Of a stretch of 64,000 nucleotides of DNA, positions 1 through 8,447 are shown one piece after another. Under the pieces are notes generated by a model. That model ran no database searches and had not been told where the DNA came from. It saw only the letters and a program-made list of their open reading frames with translations. The translations under genes were made by a program, and so were the position numbers. Source of the DNA: UBA1847 sp942492205 (lineage in GTDB: Bacteria; Pseudomonadota; Gammaproteobacteria; Steroidobacterales; Woeseiaceae); NCBI GenBank assembly GCA_942492205.1, contig CALODT010000005.1:1-64000 (forward strand), read 5' to 3'. Each line of letters starts with the position of its first letter. Within the stretch, counting starts at the first letter, position 1.

Positions 1-5
1 CGCCA

Positions 6-47
6 GTAAACAGAAATTGGGCCCCTTGTGGGCCCAATTTTGTTTAC
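6..47. terminator. long stem-loop, bidirectional terminator-like
   Basis: Arms GTAAACAGAAATTGGGCCC and GGGCCCAATTTTGTTTAC form an almost uninterrupted stem around a loop of about 5 nt. The T-rich right arm suits rightward termination and the mirrored A-rich left arm allows leftward termination. It lies beyond the 3' end of the lacI-type gene and could end its transcript or that of a gene left of the window. Confidence 0.7.
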
Positions 48-75
48 AGGTGTGTCCCGCCCAAGGAGGCGGACC

Positions 76-173
76 TCGTTCGATAAAACGCGCCAGCGTT
101 TTAGACGCCGAAGGCGCCCAGCAGGGGTGAGGATCGGCCTGAGCCGATCCGAATCAATCCTGTCGGGCGCATC
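76..173 (+). repeat. tRNA-Arg-derived repeat, copy A (T-loop insert)
   Basis: The 3' side reads CCTGT (159-163) then CGGGCGC (164-170), the T-stem 3' strand and acceptor 3' strand of tRNA-Arg. The T-loop TTC (79-81) and AAT (156-158) are separated by a 74-nt insert (82-155) ending GAATC. The insert holds three hairpins: an 8-bp stem at 84-103, CGCC-GAA-GGCG at 106-116 and an 8-bp stem with a CTGA loop at 131-150. The 5' T-stem is degenerate and the CCA is lost, so this is a relic. Confidence 0.7.
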
Positions 174-1203
174 ACTTACCCTGGCCGCTCGATTGGCGCA
201 CGACCAGCTCGCTCGGCAACGTAGTGTCGTCTGCTTGCTCGCCATCGATGATCTTCAGCAAACTCTCAACCAGCACGCGTCCGGCTGAACGGATGTTCTG
301 GCGGATGGTCGTCAGTGAAGGATTGCCATAACTTGCGAGACCAATGTCATCGTATCCAACGACAGCAACATCGCCGGGGACCTCCCGGCCAGATTCGTTG
401 AGAGTCGCGATAACACTAAGCGCCATCACGTCACTACTACAAACAGCCGCATCGAAACTGGCATCGCCAGCCAGGAATTCATTGATCGATTCACGCGCAT
501 GCTGCATCTCGAACGGAACGTCAATCTGGAGCTCAGGGTCGAACGCGATTCCCTGCTCCTTCAAAGCCTTTTGGTAGCCTGAGAAACGCAACGCGATTTC
601 CGGAAGCTTGATATCGCCGAAAAACGCGATCTTGCGACGTCCAGTTTCCAGCAAGTGTTTCGTGGCGAGATATCCACCGGTGACATTGTCGCCGCCCACT
701 CGGCAGTAGGCCTGGCCGGGCATCGGCGCGCCCCATACGACGATGGGTTTATCCGATTTTGCAACGACGTTCAGTTTCTCGTGCTGCCTGCCTTGCCCGA
801 TAAATATGACACCGTCTGAGTTCTGAAATACACGGCTATCCCGTAATTGCAGCACATCGGCCACCGGCGCATGCGCGAGGAACAGGTCAAGATCATGCTC
901 CGCGAGGCAATCGGCTATGCCGCCCAGCATCTCGAGAAAGAACGGGTCCGACATATGCTGCTCAGACTTGACATCAAGCATGAACACGACGGAAATCACG
1001 CCGGTTCTACGCAAACGAAAGTTCCTTGCCTGCTGGTTCACGCGGTAATTGTGCTTTTCAGCGAGCTCTCGAATGCGCGCCTTGGTCTTTTCGTTGACGC
1101 GCGGGCTGTCGCTTAAAGCTCGCGAAACGGTGCCGCGGGTGACGCCGGCAATATCCGCGAGTTCCTGCATGGTCGTCGCCGCTTTCTGCTTCTTCTGGCT
1201 CAT
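172..1203 (-). CDS. LacI-family transcriptional regulator
   Basis: The 343-residue protein has the usual LacI/GalR length and order. An N-terminal helix-turn-helix and hinge (about residues 12-60, with VTRGTVSRAL as recognition helix) precede a periplasmic-binding-protein-like effector domain (about 65-335). It is divergent from a TonB receptor and sugar catabolic genes, and two identical 12-bp palindromes lie between them, so it is inferred to be their local repressor, released by the imported sugar or its phosphate. The stop codon lies at the edge of tRNA-derived repeat copy A. The family call is firm; the effector is not visible. Confidence 0.93.
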   Translation of the reverse strand: MSQKKQKAATTMQELADIAGVTRGTVSRALSDSPRVNEKTKARIRELAEKHNYRVNQQARNFRLRRTGVISVVFMLDVKSEQHMSDPFFLEMLGGIADCLAEHDLDLFLAHAPVADVLQLRDSRVFQNSDGVIFIGQGRQHEKLNVVAKSDKPIVVWGAPMPGQAYCRVGGDNVTGGYLATKHLLETGRRKIAFFGDIKLPEIALRFSGYQKALKEQGIAFDPELQIDVPFEMQHARESINEFLAGDASFDAAVCSSDVMALSVIATLNESGREVPGDVAVVGYDDIGLASYGNPSLTTIRQNIRSAGRVLVESLLKIIDGEQADDTTLPSELVVRQSSGQGK

Positions 1204-1317
1204 TACTCTGTCCCGGGGCCTATCGTTCGCTCACGCTCAAAATCGCGCAGATTGTTCCTCAAGGGTGGCGGCATGGAAACTAGAAAAACTAAGTATTACA
1301 GAACCTTAGCACTTTGT

Positions 1318-1329
1318 ACAATCGATTGT
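1318..1329. promoter_or_regulatory. LacI-type operator 1
   Basis: Perfect 12-bp palindrome ACAATCGATTGT with the central CG typical of LacI/GalR operators. An identical copy lies 26 bp to the right. Confidence 0.75.
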
Positions 1330-1339
1330 CTGCACAGAA

Positions 1340-1367
1340 TTAGACAATCGATTGTATTTTTCATACT
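1340..1367 (+). promoter_or_regulatory. predicted sigma-70 promoter of the sugar locus
   Basis: TTAGAC (1340-1345) and CATACT (1362-1367) with a 16-bp spacer, upstream of the TonB receptor start at 1427 and overlapped by operator 2. Position and operator overlap are the main support; the boxes themselves are only moderate matches. Confidence 0.45.
1344..1355. promoter_or_regulatory. LacI-type operator 2
   Basis: Second exact copy of ACAATCGATTGT. It overlaps the -35/spacer of the predicted promoter of the TonB receptor gene, so bound repressor would block RNA polymerase. Confidence 0.78.
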
Positions 1368-1426
1368 CTGCTGGCGTGAATTATTGCCCGTTCTGGGGCA
1401 CCAAATGTAGATGGGGGATAGACCAA

Positions 1427-3721
1427 ATGAAAACGGCAGATTTTAACCGCGTATTAAGCGGCTTCTTGGTGGCGGCATGTGCCACAACAGCACTCTCAGG
1501 CGCAGCCCTGGCTCAGGAAGAAGAAGAGGTGATCGAGGAAATCATGGTCACCGGTGTTGCACGGCCAACGACCAAGTTCGAATCGTCCGCGTCCGTGACG
1601 TCACTCGGCAGTGACGACATGGCGAATTATGCGCCACGCTCGACGGCCGAAATATTTCGGAACATCCCTGGCATTCAGTCGGAATCGTCTTCCGGTGATG
1701 CAAACGCCAACGTTAAGGTGCGCGGCATGCCGATCAGTTCAGGCGGCTCGCGTTACGTCTCTTTCCAGGAAGATGGTTTTCCGACCTTGCTGCAGGGTGA
1801 CGTCGCGTTTGCGACTGCCGACACATGGCTTCGTGCGGACACGACTATCGCAACCGTGCAGTCGATCCGTGGCGGTACCGCGACAACACAGGCATTCAAC
1901 TCACCCGGCGGCATCATAAACTTCATTTCCAAAGATGGCTCACAGGCGGGCGGTTCCGTCGGCCTGACGGCAGGTCTGAACTACGATGCAATGCGCCTCG
2001 ACGGTGAATACGGCGGTGACCTGGGCGCCAGCGAGTGGACGTATCATGTTGGTGGCTACTTCCGGAATGGCGAGGGCCCGCGCGACGCGCGCTCCGACCT
2101 CGAAGACGGCTACCAGCTCAAGGCGACGGTGGCACGAAACTTTGACCAAGGTTCCGTGAAGTTCCACTTCAAGCGCCTCGATGACACCGTACCGACCTAC
2201 CTGCCAATTCCAGCTCAGGCAACGGGAGGCTCAGGCATTACAGAGTTTGGCGTTGATTTCGGCGACGGCACGCTGTTCGCAAATACGAACGACTGCGCGC
2301 CACGCAGGAACAATGCCATCGAATGCACCAACGATGGTGTCGAGGCTGAAATGACATCCCTAGCCGTAGTTGCAGACTACGACCTGAGCGAAACCTTCAC
2401 GGCCAGTTTCAAGCACAGGACGGCGGCCATCGAAGGTGGATTCGCGGCGCCGTTCCTGACAACGCCATTTGTCGATGGTGTAGATGGTCCGTCCAATGAG
2501 CTCGTCTATTTCAACACCAAAATAAATGACATGGACAACAGCTTCACCGAAATCGCACTCAATGGCGACTTTGAGGCGGTCCAGGCAAAAGTTGGCATCT
2601 CGTTCGTCAACCAGAACGTGAGCACGACCTGGAACTTCAACCAGTATTACGTACGCCTCGATGAAAACCTGACGCCGTTCGATTCCGGCAACTCGGTCGG
2701 CGGTGTCCTGTATGGTAATCCTGCTTTCGGCAACTGCTGCACGCGGCTCTATGACTTCGAGATTGAAGCAATGGCGCCATATATCGCCCTGTCCGGCACG
2801 ATCGGCGACAACCTCGGTTGGGACGTCAGCTACCGGAACAACGATTACGACGTCAAAGGGACGTACGCAGAAAGCACGGTCCTCATACCGCTGGACGTCA
2901 ACGGTGATGGTACTGTCGGCGCTAACGAGCAGGAAGTTCCGACCATCGGTGCGATCAGCAATGCGGACTACAATCAGGACTTTGATTCGTGGTCCATTGG
3001 TGCCAACTACGCCATCAACGACGAGATGGCGATCTTCGCGAACCTGTCAGAAGGTGGAAGCCTTGCATCACCGGATCGTGTAACCGGTAATCTCGATGCA
3101 GTTGGCAATATGGGCAGTGAGGCTGGCCACGCGATTGTCACTCAGGCAGAAATTGGCCTGAAATGGCAGTTCGCAGACGGGTCGTTCTACATCACCTATT
3201 TCAATGCAGACACCGACGAAGAAAAGGCGTTCGAGGTGACCACCCAGGAGTTCCTGCAGAACTCTTACGAATCGTCCGGTTTCGAGATCGAAGGTGACTA
3301 TGACTTTGGCAACGGGTTCGGAATTCGCGGCAGCATGACACTGACCGATGCAGAAATAGTGAAGACGGCGAGTGGCGCTAACGTCGGCAATAAGCCACGT
3401 CGGCAGGCGGACTACTTCTTCAACATCACACCGTCGTACACGGCTGACAACTGGGACATCGGCCTGAACTTTGTTGGCACAGACGAAGTTTTCGTGCAGG
3501 ACAACAACGACCTGAAGTTTGATAGCTACGTCGTTACAAACATGTTCGTCAATTACTATGTCAACGACAATTTCTCCGTTAGCCTGAATTCAAACAACCT
3601 GTTTGACGAAGAAGGCTTTACTGAAGGCGAGGAAGGCTCAGCGGTATCGGGCGACTTGATCCGGGTTCGCCCGATCAACGGTCAAACGACATCGCTATCT
3701 CTGCGATACAATTTCTTTTGA
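1427..3721 (+). CDS. TonB-dependent outer-membrane receptor (sugar uptake)
   Basis: The 764-residue protein starts with a signal peptide ending near ALAQ. A TonB-box-like stretch (EEIMVTG) follows, then a plug domain (about residues 45-170, including NIPGIQSESS and FNSPGGIINFISKDG) and a long beta-barrel ending in an aromatic C-terminal strand (LSLRYNFF). It would bring an oligosaccharide or disaccharide across the outer membrane using TonB energy. I chose the ATG at 1427 because a GGGGA Shine-Dalgarno precedes it and the signal peptide begins there; the frame is open further upstream only from a TTG at 1352. Downstream genes suggest sucrose or a related glucoside. Confidence 0.92.
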   Translation: MKTADFNRVLSGFLVAACATTALSGAALAQEEEEVIEEIMVTGVARPTTKFESSASVTSLGSDDMANYAPRSTAEIFRNIPGIQSESSSGDANANVKVRGMPISSGGSRYVSFQEDGFPTLLQGDVAFATADTWLRADTTIATVQSIRGGTATTQAFNSPGGIINFISKDGSQAGGSVGLTAGLNYDAMRLDGEYGGDLGASEWTYHVGGYFRNGEGPRDARSDLEDGYQLKATVARNFDQGSVKFHFKRLDDTVPTYLPIPAQATGGSGITEFGVDFGDGTLFANTNDCAPRRNNAIECTNDGVEAEMTSLAVVADYDLSETFTASFKHRTAAIEGGFAAPFLTTPFVDGVDGPSNELVYFNTKINDMDNSFTEIALNGDFEAVQAKVGISFVNQNVSTTWNFNQYYVRLDENLTPFDSGNSVGGVLYGNPAFGNCCTRLYDFEIEAMAPYIALSGTIGDNLGWDVSYRNNDYDVKGTYAESTVLIPLDVNGDGTVGANEQEVPTIGAISNADYNQDFDSWSIGANYAINDEMAIFANLSEGGSLASPDRVTGNLDAVGNMGSEAGHAIVTQAEIGLKWQFADGSFYITYFNADTDEEKAFEVTTQEFLQNSYESSGFEIEGDYDFGNGFGIRGSMTLTDAEIVKTASGANVGNKPRRQADYFFNITPSYTADNWDIGLNFVGTDEVFVQDNNDLKFDSYVVTNMFVNYYVNDNFSVSLNSNNLFDEEGFTEGEEGSAVSGDLIRVRPINGQTTSLSLRYNFF

Positions 3722-3774
3722 TGAAGCCATACTGCATAAAGCAGTCATAGCTCAAGAAGAATAAGATGTTGCAC

Positions 3775-3805
3775 GCGGTGCGGGGAAATCCAATCCCTGC
3801 ACCGC
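3775..3805 (+). promoter_or_regulatory. intercistronic stem-loop
   Basis: GCGGTGCGGGG pairs with TCCCTGCACCGC with one mismatch, between the receptor stop and the phosphorylase start. There is no T-tract, so it more likely protects the receptor mRNA 3' end or attenuates read-through than fully terminates. Confidence 0.5.
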
Positions 3806-3874
3806 GACGCAACCTGGCCTTAGTCCGGAGTTCTGGACAGGTCTCCGAAAACAATGCCGACGGGGAAACCAGTG

Positions 3875-5401
3875 ATGGGTAATGACGTCGCACTAATCGC
3901 CTATGCTGACCGACTCGGCGGCGATCTTAGCGGGCTGCAATCGTTGCTCGACAACGAGTTTCGCGATCTTTTCAGCGGAGTGCATGTCCTGCCGTTCTTT
4001 TACCCGATCGACGGCGCGGACGCCGGTTTCGATCCTGTCGACCATACCCAGGTCGATCCCCGACTTGGCAGCTGGGGCGACGTCGCCGCATTGTCGGCCC
4101 GGTATTCGTTCATGGCTGACCTGATCGTCAATCACGTTTCTGCAGACTCCCCGCAGTTCCAGGATGTCCAACGTCGCGGCCGATCGTCGGACTACTGGGA
4201 GCTATTTCTCCGCAAAGGCGACATTTTTCCGGATAACGAACCTGCCTCGGTTATAAGGGACGAGATCGAGCGTATTTACCGGCCACGACCGGGCTCACCC
4301 TTCGCAGCAATTAGTCTCGACGACGGCAGCAGCTTTGATTTCTGGACGACGTTCAGCACTAATCAGCTCGACATCAACGTCGAGGCACCGGCAGGGCGTG
4401 CCTACCTCGACTCGATTCTTGAACAATTCGCCGAGGCCGGCGTTCGCGAGATACGGCTCGACGCAGCCGGATACGCCATCAAGCGTAGAGGCACACCTTG
4501 TTTCATGTTGCCGGAAACGTTCGACTTCATCGGGACCTTATCGGAGCAGGCACATGCGCTCGGAATGCAGGCATTGGTTGAGATTCACTCCTACTACCAG
4601 ACGCAGATCGCAATTGCGTCACAGGTTTGCAGTGTTTACGACTTCGCGCTGCCGCCGCTCGTGCTGCATACGCTTTACCATGGCGACGCCGCTGCTCTCA
4701 AGAATTGGCTCCAGATTGCACCGAGAAATTGTGTGACCGTGCTCGATACCCACGACGGTATCGGTATCATGGACGCGGCCCGCCAAGGCGATCTCGAAGG
4801 GCTTCTGGCGGATGACGAGATCGATGCGCTCGTTGAAACTATTCATACGAAGACCGGTGGCAGCAGTCGAAAAGCCAGCGGCCACGCTGCATCGAACCTC
4901 GATATCTACCAGGTCAACTCGACGTACTACGATGCCCTGGGACGAAACGATTGCGATTACCTCATCGCGCGTGCGATTCAGTTTTTCTCGCCAGGAAAGC
5001 CGCAGGTCTACTACGTCGGGCTCTTGGCCGGTGTGAACGATATGGATCTTGTCGACAGAACCGGTGTCGGCCGCGATATTAATCGACACTACTATTCTCG
5101 CGAAGAGATTCACGAAGCGCTGCGGCGACCCGTCGTAATGCATCTCATGCAACTCATACGCATCAGGAACTCAGAGCCCGCGTTTGACGGCACATTTTCG
5201 ATGCCGGCATGCGAGCGAGATGAGCTCGTTCTAAGGTGGGACAATGACGACGCACATGCCCAGCTGCGTGTCGAACTGGGCCGGCGGTGCGCGACGATCG
5301 ATATTCGGACGGCAGGCAAGGATCGACATTACATTATCAATGAGGATCTGCTGAACACGGCAGCAGATCATGGCGGTAGCGAGATGGAGCGAAACACATG
5401 A
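3875..5401 (+). CDS. sucrose phosphorylase-type GH13_18 enzyme
   Basis: A 508-residue alpha-amylase-fold glucoside phosphorylase. From the ATG at 3875, the expected catalytic residues are present: nucleophile D196 (RLDAAGY), acid/base E236 (VEIHSYY) and transition-state Asp D294 (LDTHDG), matching the family in spacing. It would convert sucrose plus phosphate to glucose-1-phosphate and fructose in the cytoplasm. Subfamily relatives act on sucrose-6-phosphate or glucosylglycerate, which sequence reading alone cannot exclude. I chose 3875 over the ATG at 3854 because GGGGA lies 8 nt upstream and family proteins begin with this x-LIxYADRLG motif. It ends in an ATGA overlap with the transporter gene. 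Confidence 0.88.
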   Translation: MGNDVALIAYADRLGGDLSGLQSLLDNEFRDLFSGVHVLPFFYPIDGADAGFDPVDHTQVDPRLGSWGDVAALSARYSFMADLIVNHVSADSPQFQDVQRRGRSSDYWELFLRKGDIFPDNEPASVIRDEIERIYRPRPGSPFAAISLDDGSSFDFWTTFSTNQLDINVEAPAGRAYLDSILEQFAEAGVREIRLDAAGYAIKRRGTPCFMLPETFDFIGTLSEQAHALGMQALVEIHSYYQTQIAIASQVCSVYDFALPPLVLHTLYHGDAAALKNWLQIAPRNCVTVLDTHDGIGIMDAARQGDLEGLLADDEIDALVETIHTKTGGSSRKASGHAASNLDIYQVNSTYYDALGRNDCDYLIARAIQFFSPGKPQVYYVGLLAGVNDMDLVDRTGVGRDINRHYYSREEIHEALRRPVVMHLMQLIRIRNSEPAFDGTFSMPACERDELVLRWDNDDAHAQLRVELGRRCATIDIRTAGKDRHYIINEDLLNTAADHGGSEMERNT

Positions 5402-6783
5402 AAGGACCGTCGGACACGGCACCGCTGACATTCGGGGAAAAAGTCGGCTACGGCCTCGGCGACATGGCCTCGAACTTCTACATGGGGTTCTTCGGGCTGT
5501 TCCTGCTGTACTACTACACCGACGTGTTCGGTATTTCGCCGGCTGCCGCCGCGACGATGCTGTTGCTGACGAAGATCGTCGATGCCATCAGCGACCCCGC
5601 GATGGGCCTTATCGCTGACCGAACCCAGTCACGCTGGGGCAAGTATCGTCCGTACCTGCTATTCGTCGCCATACCCTACGCGCTGCTGGGCTATCTGCTG
5701 TTTCTCGGGCCGGACCTTTCCGTAACAGGCAAGCTGATATTTGCCTACGTGACCTACACGCTGGTTATGCTGGCCTACACGGCGATCAACGTGCCTTACT
5801 CGGCGCTGTTGGCCGTCATCTCGCCGGTTGCGGAGGAGCGCACGAAAGCGACCCAGTTTCGCTTCGTCTTCGCATCGCTGGGAACCTTGAGTGTCGGCGC
5901 GTTTGCGACCCCGCTGGTTGGATGGCTTGGTGGCGACGATGAAGTTGTAGGGTTCCGTCTGACGATCGTTCTTTTTGCAATACTGTCTGTCCTGCTTTAC
6001 TGGATTACGTTCGCGACTACCCGTGAGCGCGTGCAGCCAAAGCCTCACACGTCCAGCGTGGGCGAAGACTTCTCTGCACTGCTGAAAAATATTTCCTGGA
6101 TTGTTCTGGTCATAACCGGAATCCTCGTCGTCGTGGGATTGATAGCGCGCTTTGCATCAATCGTCTTCTACCTCAAGTACTACGTTGTGGACGATGGTCT
6201 ACCGGTGTTCCTGATTTTCGATCGGACCGCATTTCTTACCTCCTGCGGTTTGATCGGGCAGCTGATTGGTGCGCTGATGACGCCTATGCTTGCGAAGCGT
6301 TTTGAAAAACATCATCTCGTCTTGGGGATGAACCTGCTGCACGCAATTTTATTGGCCGCCTGCTACGTTATACCGCCCGATCAATACGCACTGATCGTCG
6401 TTGTGCATAGCCTCGGTATCCTGACATTTGGTGTGATCATTACGCTGCTGTTTTCGATGTACACGGACTGCGCTGAATACGGCGAATGGAAAACCGGTAA
6501 GCACACGGCCGGGCTCATTGTGTCGGCATCGATGTTTTCGTTGAAGTTCGGCTCTGCGGTCGGCGGAGCGCTTCCAGGCTTTATGCTGGCGTGGTTTGGG
6601 TTCGTTGCCAACGAAATCCAGACCGACTCGGCAATTGCCGGAATTCGGCTGATGTTCAACGCATTGCCGGCGGTCTTTTTTCTGCTTGGCGGACTGATGA
6701 TGTTCTTCTACCGAATCGATCGGGCGACCTTGACCCGCGTCGAGACCGAGCTGCATGAGCGTCGGGCGGCGCCCGAGGGTTAG
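5398..6783 (+). CDS. GPH-family (MFS) sugar:cation symporter
   Basis: A 461-residue protein with about 12 hydrophobic segments. It starts with the GPH-family signature region (GEKVGYGLGDMASNFYMGF) and has the loop DAISDPAMGLIADRTQSRWG after helix 2. The family imports glycosides, pentosides and hexuronides with H+ or Na+. It overlaps the phosphorylase stop by ATGA, so the two are translationally coupled. It would carry the sugar from periplasm to cytoplasm for phosphorolysis. Confidence 0.92.
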   Translation: MKGPSDTAPLTFGEKVGYGLGDMASNFYMGFFGLFLLYYYTDVFGISPAAAATMLLLTKIVDAISDPAMGLIADRTQSRWGKYRPYLLFVAIPYALLGYLLFLGPDLSVTGKLIFAYVTYTLVMLAYTAINVPYSALLAVISPVAEERTKATQFRFVFASLGTLSVGAFATPLVGWLGGDDEVVGFRLTIVLFAILSVLLYWITFATTRERVQPKPHTSSVGEDFSALLKNISWIVLVITGILVVVGLIARFASIVFYLKYYVVDDGLPVFLIFDRTAFLTSCGLIGQLIGALMTPMLAKRFEKHHLVLGMNLLHAILLAACYVIPPDQYALIVVVHSLGILTFGVIITLLFSMYTDCAEYGEWKTGKHTAGLIVSASMFSLKFGSAVGGALPGFMLAWFGFVANEIQTDSAIAGIRLMFNALPAVFFLLGGLMMFFYRIDRATLTRVETELHERRAAPEG

Positions 6784-7741
6784 CGCATTGACGGTTGCAG
6801 TCCTCGGCGAAGCACTGATCGACTTTATTGTCGGTGAAGACGGCGCGTACCGGCCGCATCTGGGAGGCTCGCCGTACAACGTCGCCATTGGTCTTGCTCG
6901 TCAGGGTGTAGCGGTAAGCTACTTGTCACCGTTCTCAGACGATACGTTTGGCGACCAGCTGCGAGACTCTTTGATTCGTGAGGGCGTCGCAGTGCCGCAG
7001 GCGCGACGCTCCCGATGGCCGACGTCGCTGGCGCTCGTGACGATTGACGAAGCCGGCCTGCCAACCTACCGGCTCTATCGTGAGGGTATTGCCGACAAGG
7101 ACGCATCGTTCGAGGAAATTGTGGCCAGCCTGCCGGATGACCTGCAGGTGTTCCACACGGGCTCGCTGGCTATCACGCCGAGCCAGCTGCCAAAAGTCCG
7201 CAAGCTCTTCAAACTGATGCACTCCCGTGGTGTCATCGTCAGCGTTGATATCAATATTCGCTTGCGGGCCAGCCTGAATACGAAGGCGTATCTGGACGGC
7301 GTGCGGTCGATCATGGCGCTCGCAGACATAGTTAAAGCCAGCGACGAGGATATTGAAGCGCTGCAGCTGGATCCGGATCCGCGCCGCAGCGCCGAGCTGG
7401 CATTCGGCGCGATGAAGTCTGGCATGCTGGTTTTTACCGAAGGACGTGGCGGCGCGGTGCTGATTAACGCCCATGGCAACATCGAGAAAAGCGCCTATCC
7501 GATCGCAAATATCGAAGACACGGTAGGGGCCGGAGATACGTTCCATTCAGCATTTCTGGCGGCGCTTCTGAGGACCGGTCAACTCAACAAGGCGCTTGAC
7601 GAGATATCACAAGACTCGCTTGGAGATGCCGTGGACTTTGCCTGCGCCGCAGCCGCGATAAACGTGTCGCGAAAGGGCTGTTCTCCGCCGACCCAGAAAG
7701 AAGTCGAGGACTTCATCGAATCAACCCATCGACAAACGTAA
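6755..7741 (+). CDS. PfkB-family sugar kinase, probable fructokinase
   Basis: A 328-residue ribokinase-fold kinase. It has the N-terminal GEALIDF motif, the glycine-rich LGGSPYNVAIGLARQG substrate motif and the C-terminal DTVGAGDTFHSAF motif, whose Asp is the catalytic base. Fructose released by the phosphorylase would become fructose-6-phosphate. The ATG at 6755 overlaps the transporter gene by 29 nt. A TTG at 6788, preceded at proper distance by GAGGG, would start directly at the family's usual N-terminus and may be the true start. It is the last gene of the sugar operon. Confidence 0.88.
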   Translation: MSVGRRPRVSALTVAVLGEALIDFIVGEDGAYRPHLGGSPYNVAIGLARQGVAVSYLSPFSDDTFGDQLRDSLIREGVAVPQARRSRWPTSLALVTIDEAGLPTYRLYREGIADKDASFEEIVASLPDDLQVFHTGSLAITPSQLPKVRKLFKLMHSRGVIVSVDINIRLRASLNTKAYLDGVRSIMALADIVKASDEDIEALQLDPDPRRSAELAFGAMKSGMLVFTEGRGGAVLINAHGNIEKSAYPIANIEDTVGAGDTFHSAFLAALLRTGQLNKALDEISQDSLGDAVDFACAAAAINVSRKGCSPPTQKEVEDFIESTHRQT

Positions 7742-7848
7742 CCTCACCGTAAGTCGACCGATGCTCGTTTCGACGAAATACAGGAAAAGAGATGGCCCGA
7801 ATTCGCTCCTTGTTTTGTGACCAGTTTCAACAGTGACCGACACAAGAG

Positions 7849-7872
7849 AGGTCGATCGGCAGCAATCGACCT
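7849..7872 (+). terminator. stem-loop after the sugar operon
   Basis: AGGTCGAT and ATCGACCT form an 8-bp perfect stem with an 8-nt loop, 108 nt after the kinase stop. No T-tract follows, so terminator function is uncertain. Confidence 0.35.
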
Positions 7873-7960
7873 GCGAGCAAAAATCTTCTCATAATTTATG
7901 TATCAATAAGATACCGATTAGCGCCGATCGAGACCGTTTCGCACATTAGACGGGTTAAGT

Positions 7961-8082
7961 TCTCCGAAGGCAGGGGTCACAGGTTCGATCCGAGGAGCGA
8001 AGCGACGACAGACGCACGAAGTGCGCCCCGAAGGGGTGAAGATCGCCCTCAGGCGATCTGAATCAATCCTGTCGGGCGCGCC
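7961..8082 (+). repeat. tRNA-Arg(CCG)-derived repeat, copy B
   Basis: The anticodon-arm remnant TCCGAAGGCAG is followed by a variable loop and T-stem ACAGG (7979-7983). That stem pairs exactly with CCTGT (8068-8072), and acceptor strand CGGGCGC (8073-8079) follows. Between TTC (7984-7986) and AAT (8065-8067) of the T-loop sits a 78-nt insert starting GATCC and ending GAATC. The insert contains CGCAC-GAA-GTGCG (8013-8025), CCCC-GAA-GGGG (8026-8036) and an 8-bp stem with a CTCA loop (8040-8059). The 5' half of the tRNA is degraded and CCA reads CCG. Confidence 0.8.
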
Positions 8083-8172
8083 GGTCTTTTTAAATGGTTA
8101 CGTCGTCTTCGCTATTCGGCGAACAGCGGCGGTGCCCATTTGGTGCCCAAACGGTGCCCACATCTGATAGTT

Positions 8173-8303
8173 TCGATAAGAGTACTTGGCTACGAACCAG
8201 GTGGTCGGGAGTTCGATTCGAGGAACGCGTAGCGTTCCGACAGACGCCAAAGGCGCCCGCAGGGTGACGAGCGAAGCGAGGAATCAATCTCTCCGGGCGC
8301 GTC
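8173..8303 (+). repeat. tRNA-Arg(ACG)-derived repeat, copy C
   Basis: The D-arm remnant and the anticodon arm GGCTACGAACC (anticodon ACG) come first. T-stem GGGAG (8207-8211) then pairs with CTCTC (8289-8293), and acceptor strand CGGGCGC follows at 8294-8300. The T-loop is interrupted by a 71-nt insert (8215-8285) with exact terminal inverted repeats GATTC and GAATC. Inside are GGAACGC-GTA-GCGTTCC (8222-8238) and the block CGACAGACGC (8238-8247) shared with copies B and E. It derives from a different isoacceptor from copy B but carries the same kind of insert at the same T-loop position. Confidence 0.8.
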
Positions 8304-8447
8304 AAATACCGAATCCGAGACACGGCATGCAACTCACTCCAAATACATCGCAAGAGTCTCCTCTCATTGCCGTGGCACAACTAATTTCATCGGCAACTGA
8401 AACCTGATCTGCATGCTTTCGAACCCAAATACCAATATACTTTCCGG

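Larger units (their letters stand above)
7742..8447. other. gene-free stretch with two tRNA-derived repeats
   Basis: No convincing ORF. It holds the stem-loop at 7849, repeat copies B and C and a flank between them (8083-8165) with three GTGCCC motifs. The right end (about 8310-8447) is presumably upstream control sequence of the AraC-type gene; nothing specific is seen there. Confidence 0.7.

Noticed and set aside
7961..8303. Functional tRNA-Arg genes
   Set aside because: The 5' acceptor strand and most of the D-arm are missing or degenerate, and CCA is altered (CCG, TCA). The T-loop is interrupted by 71-78 nt.
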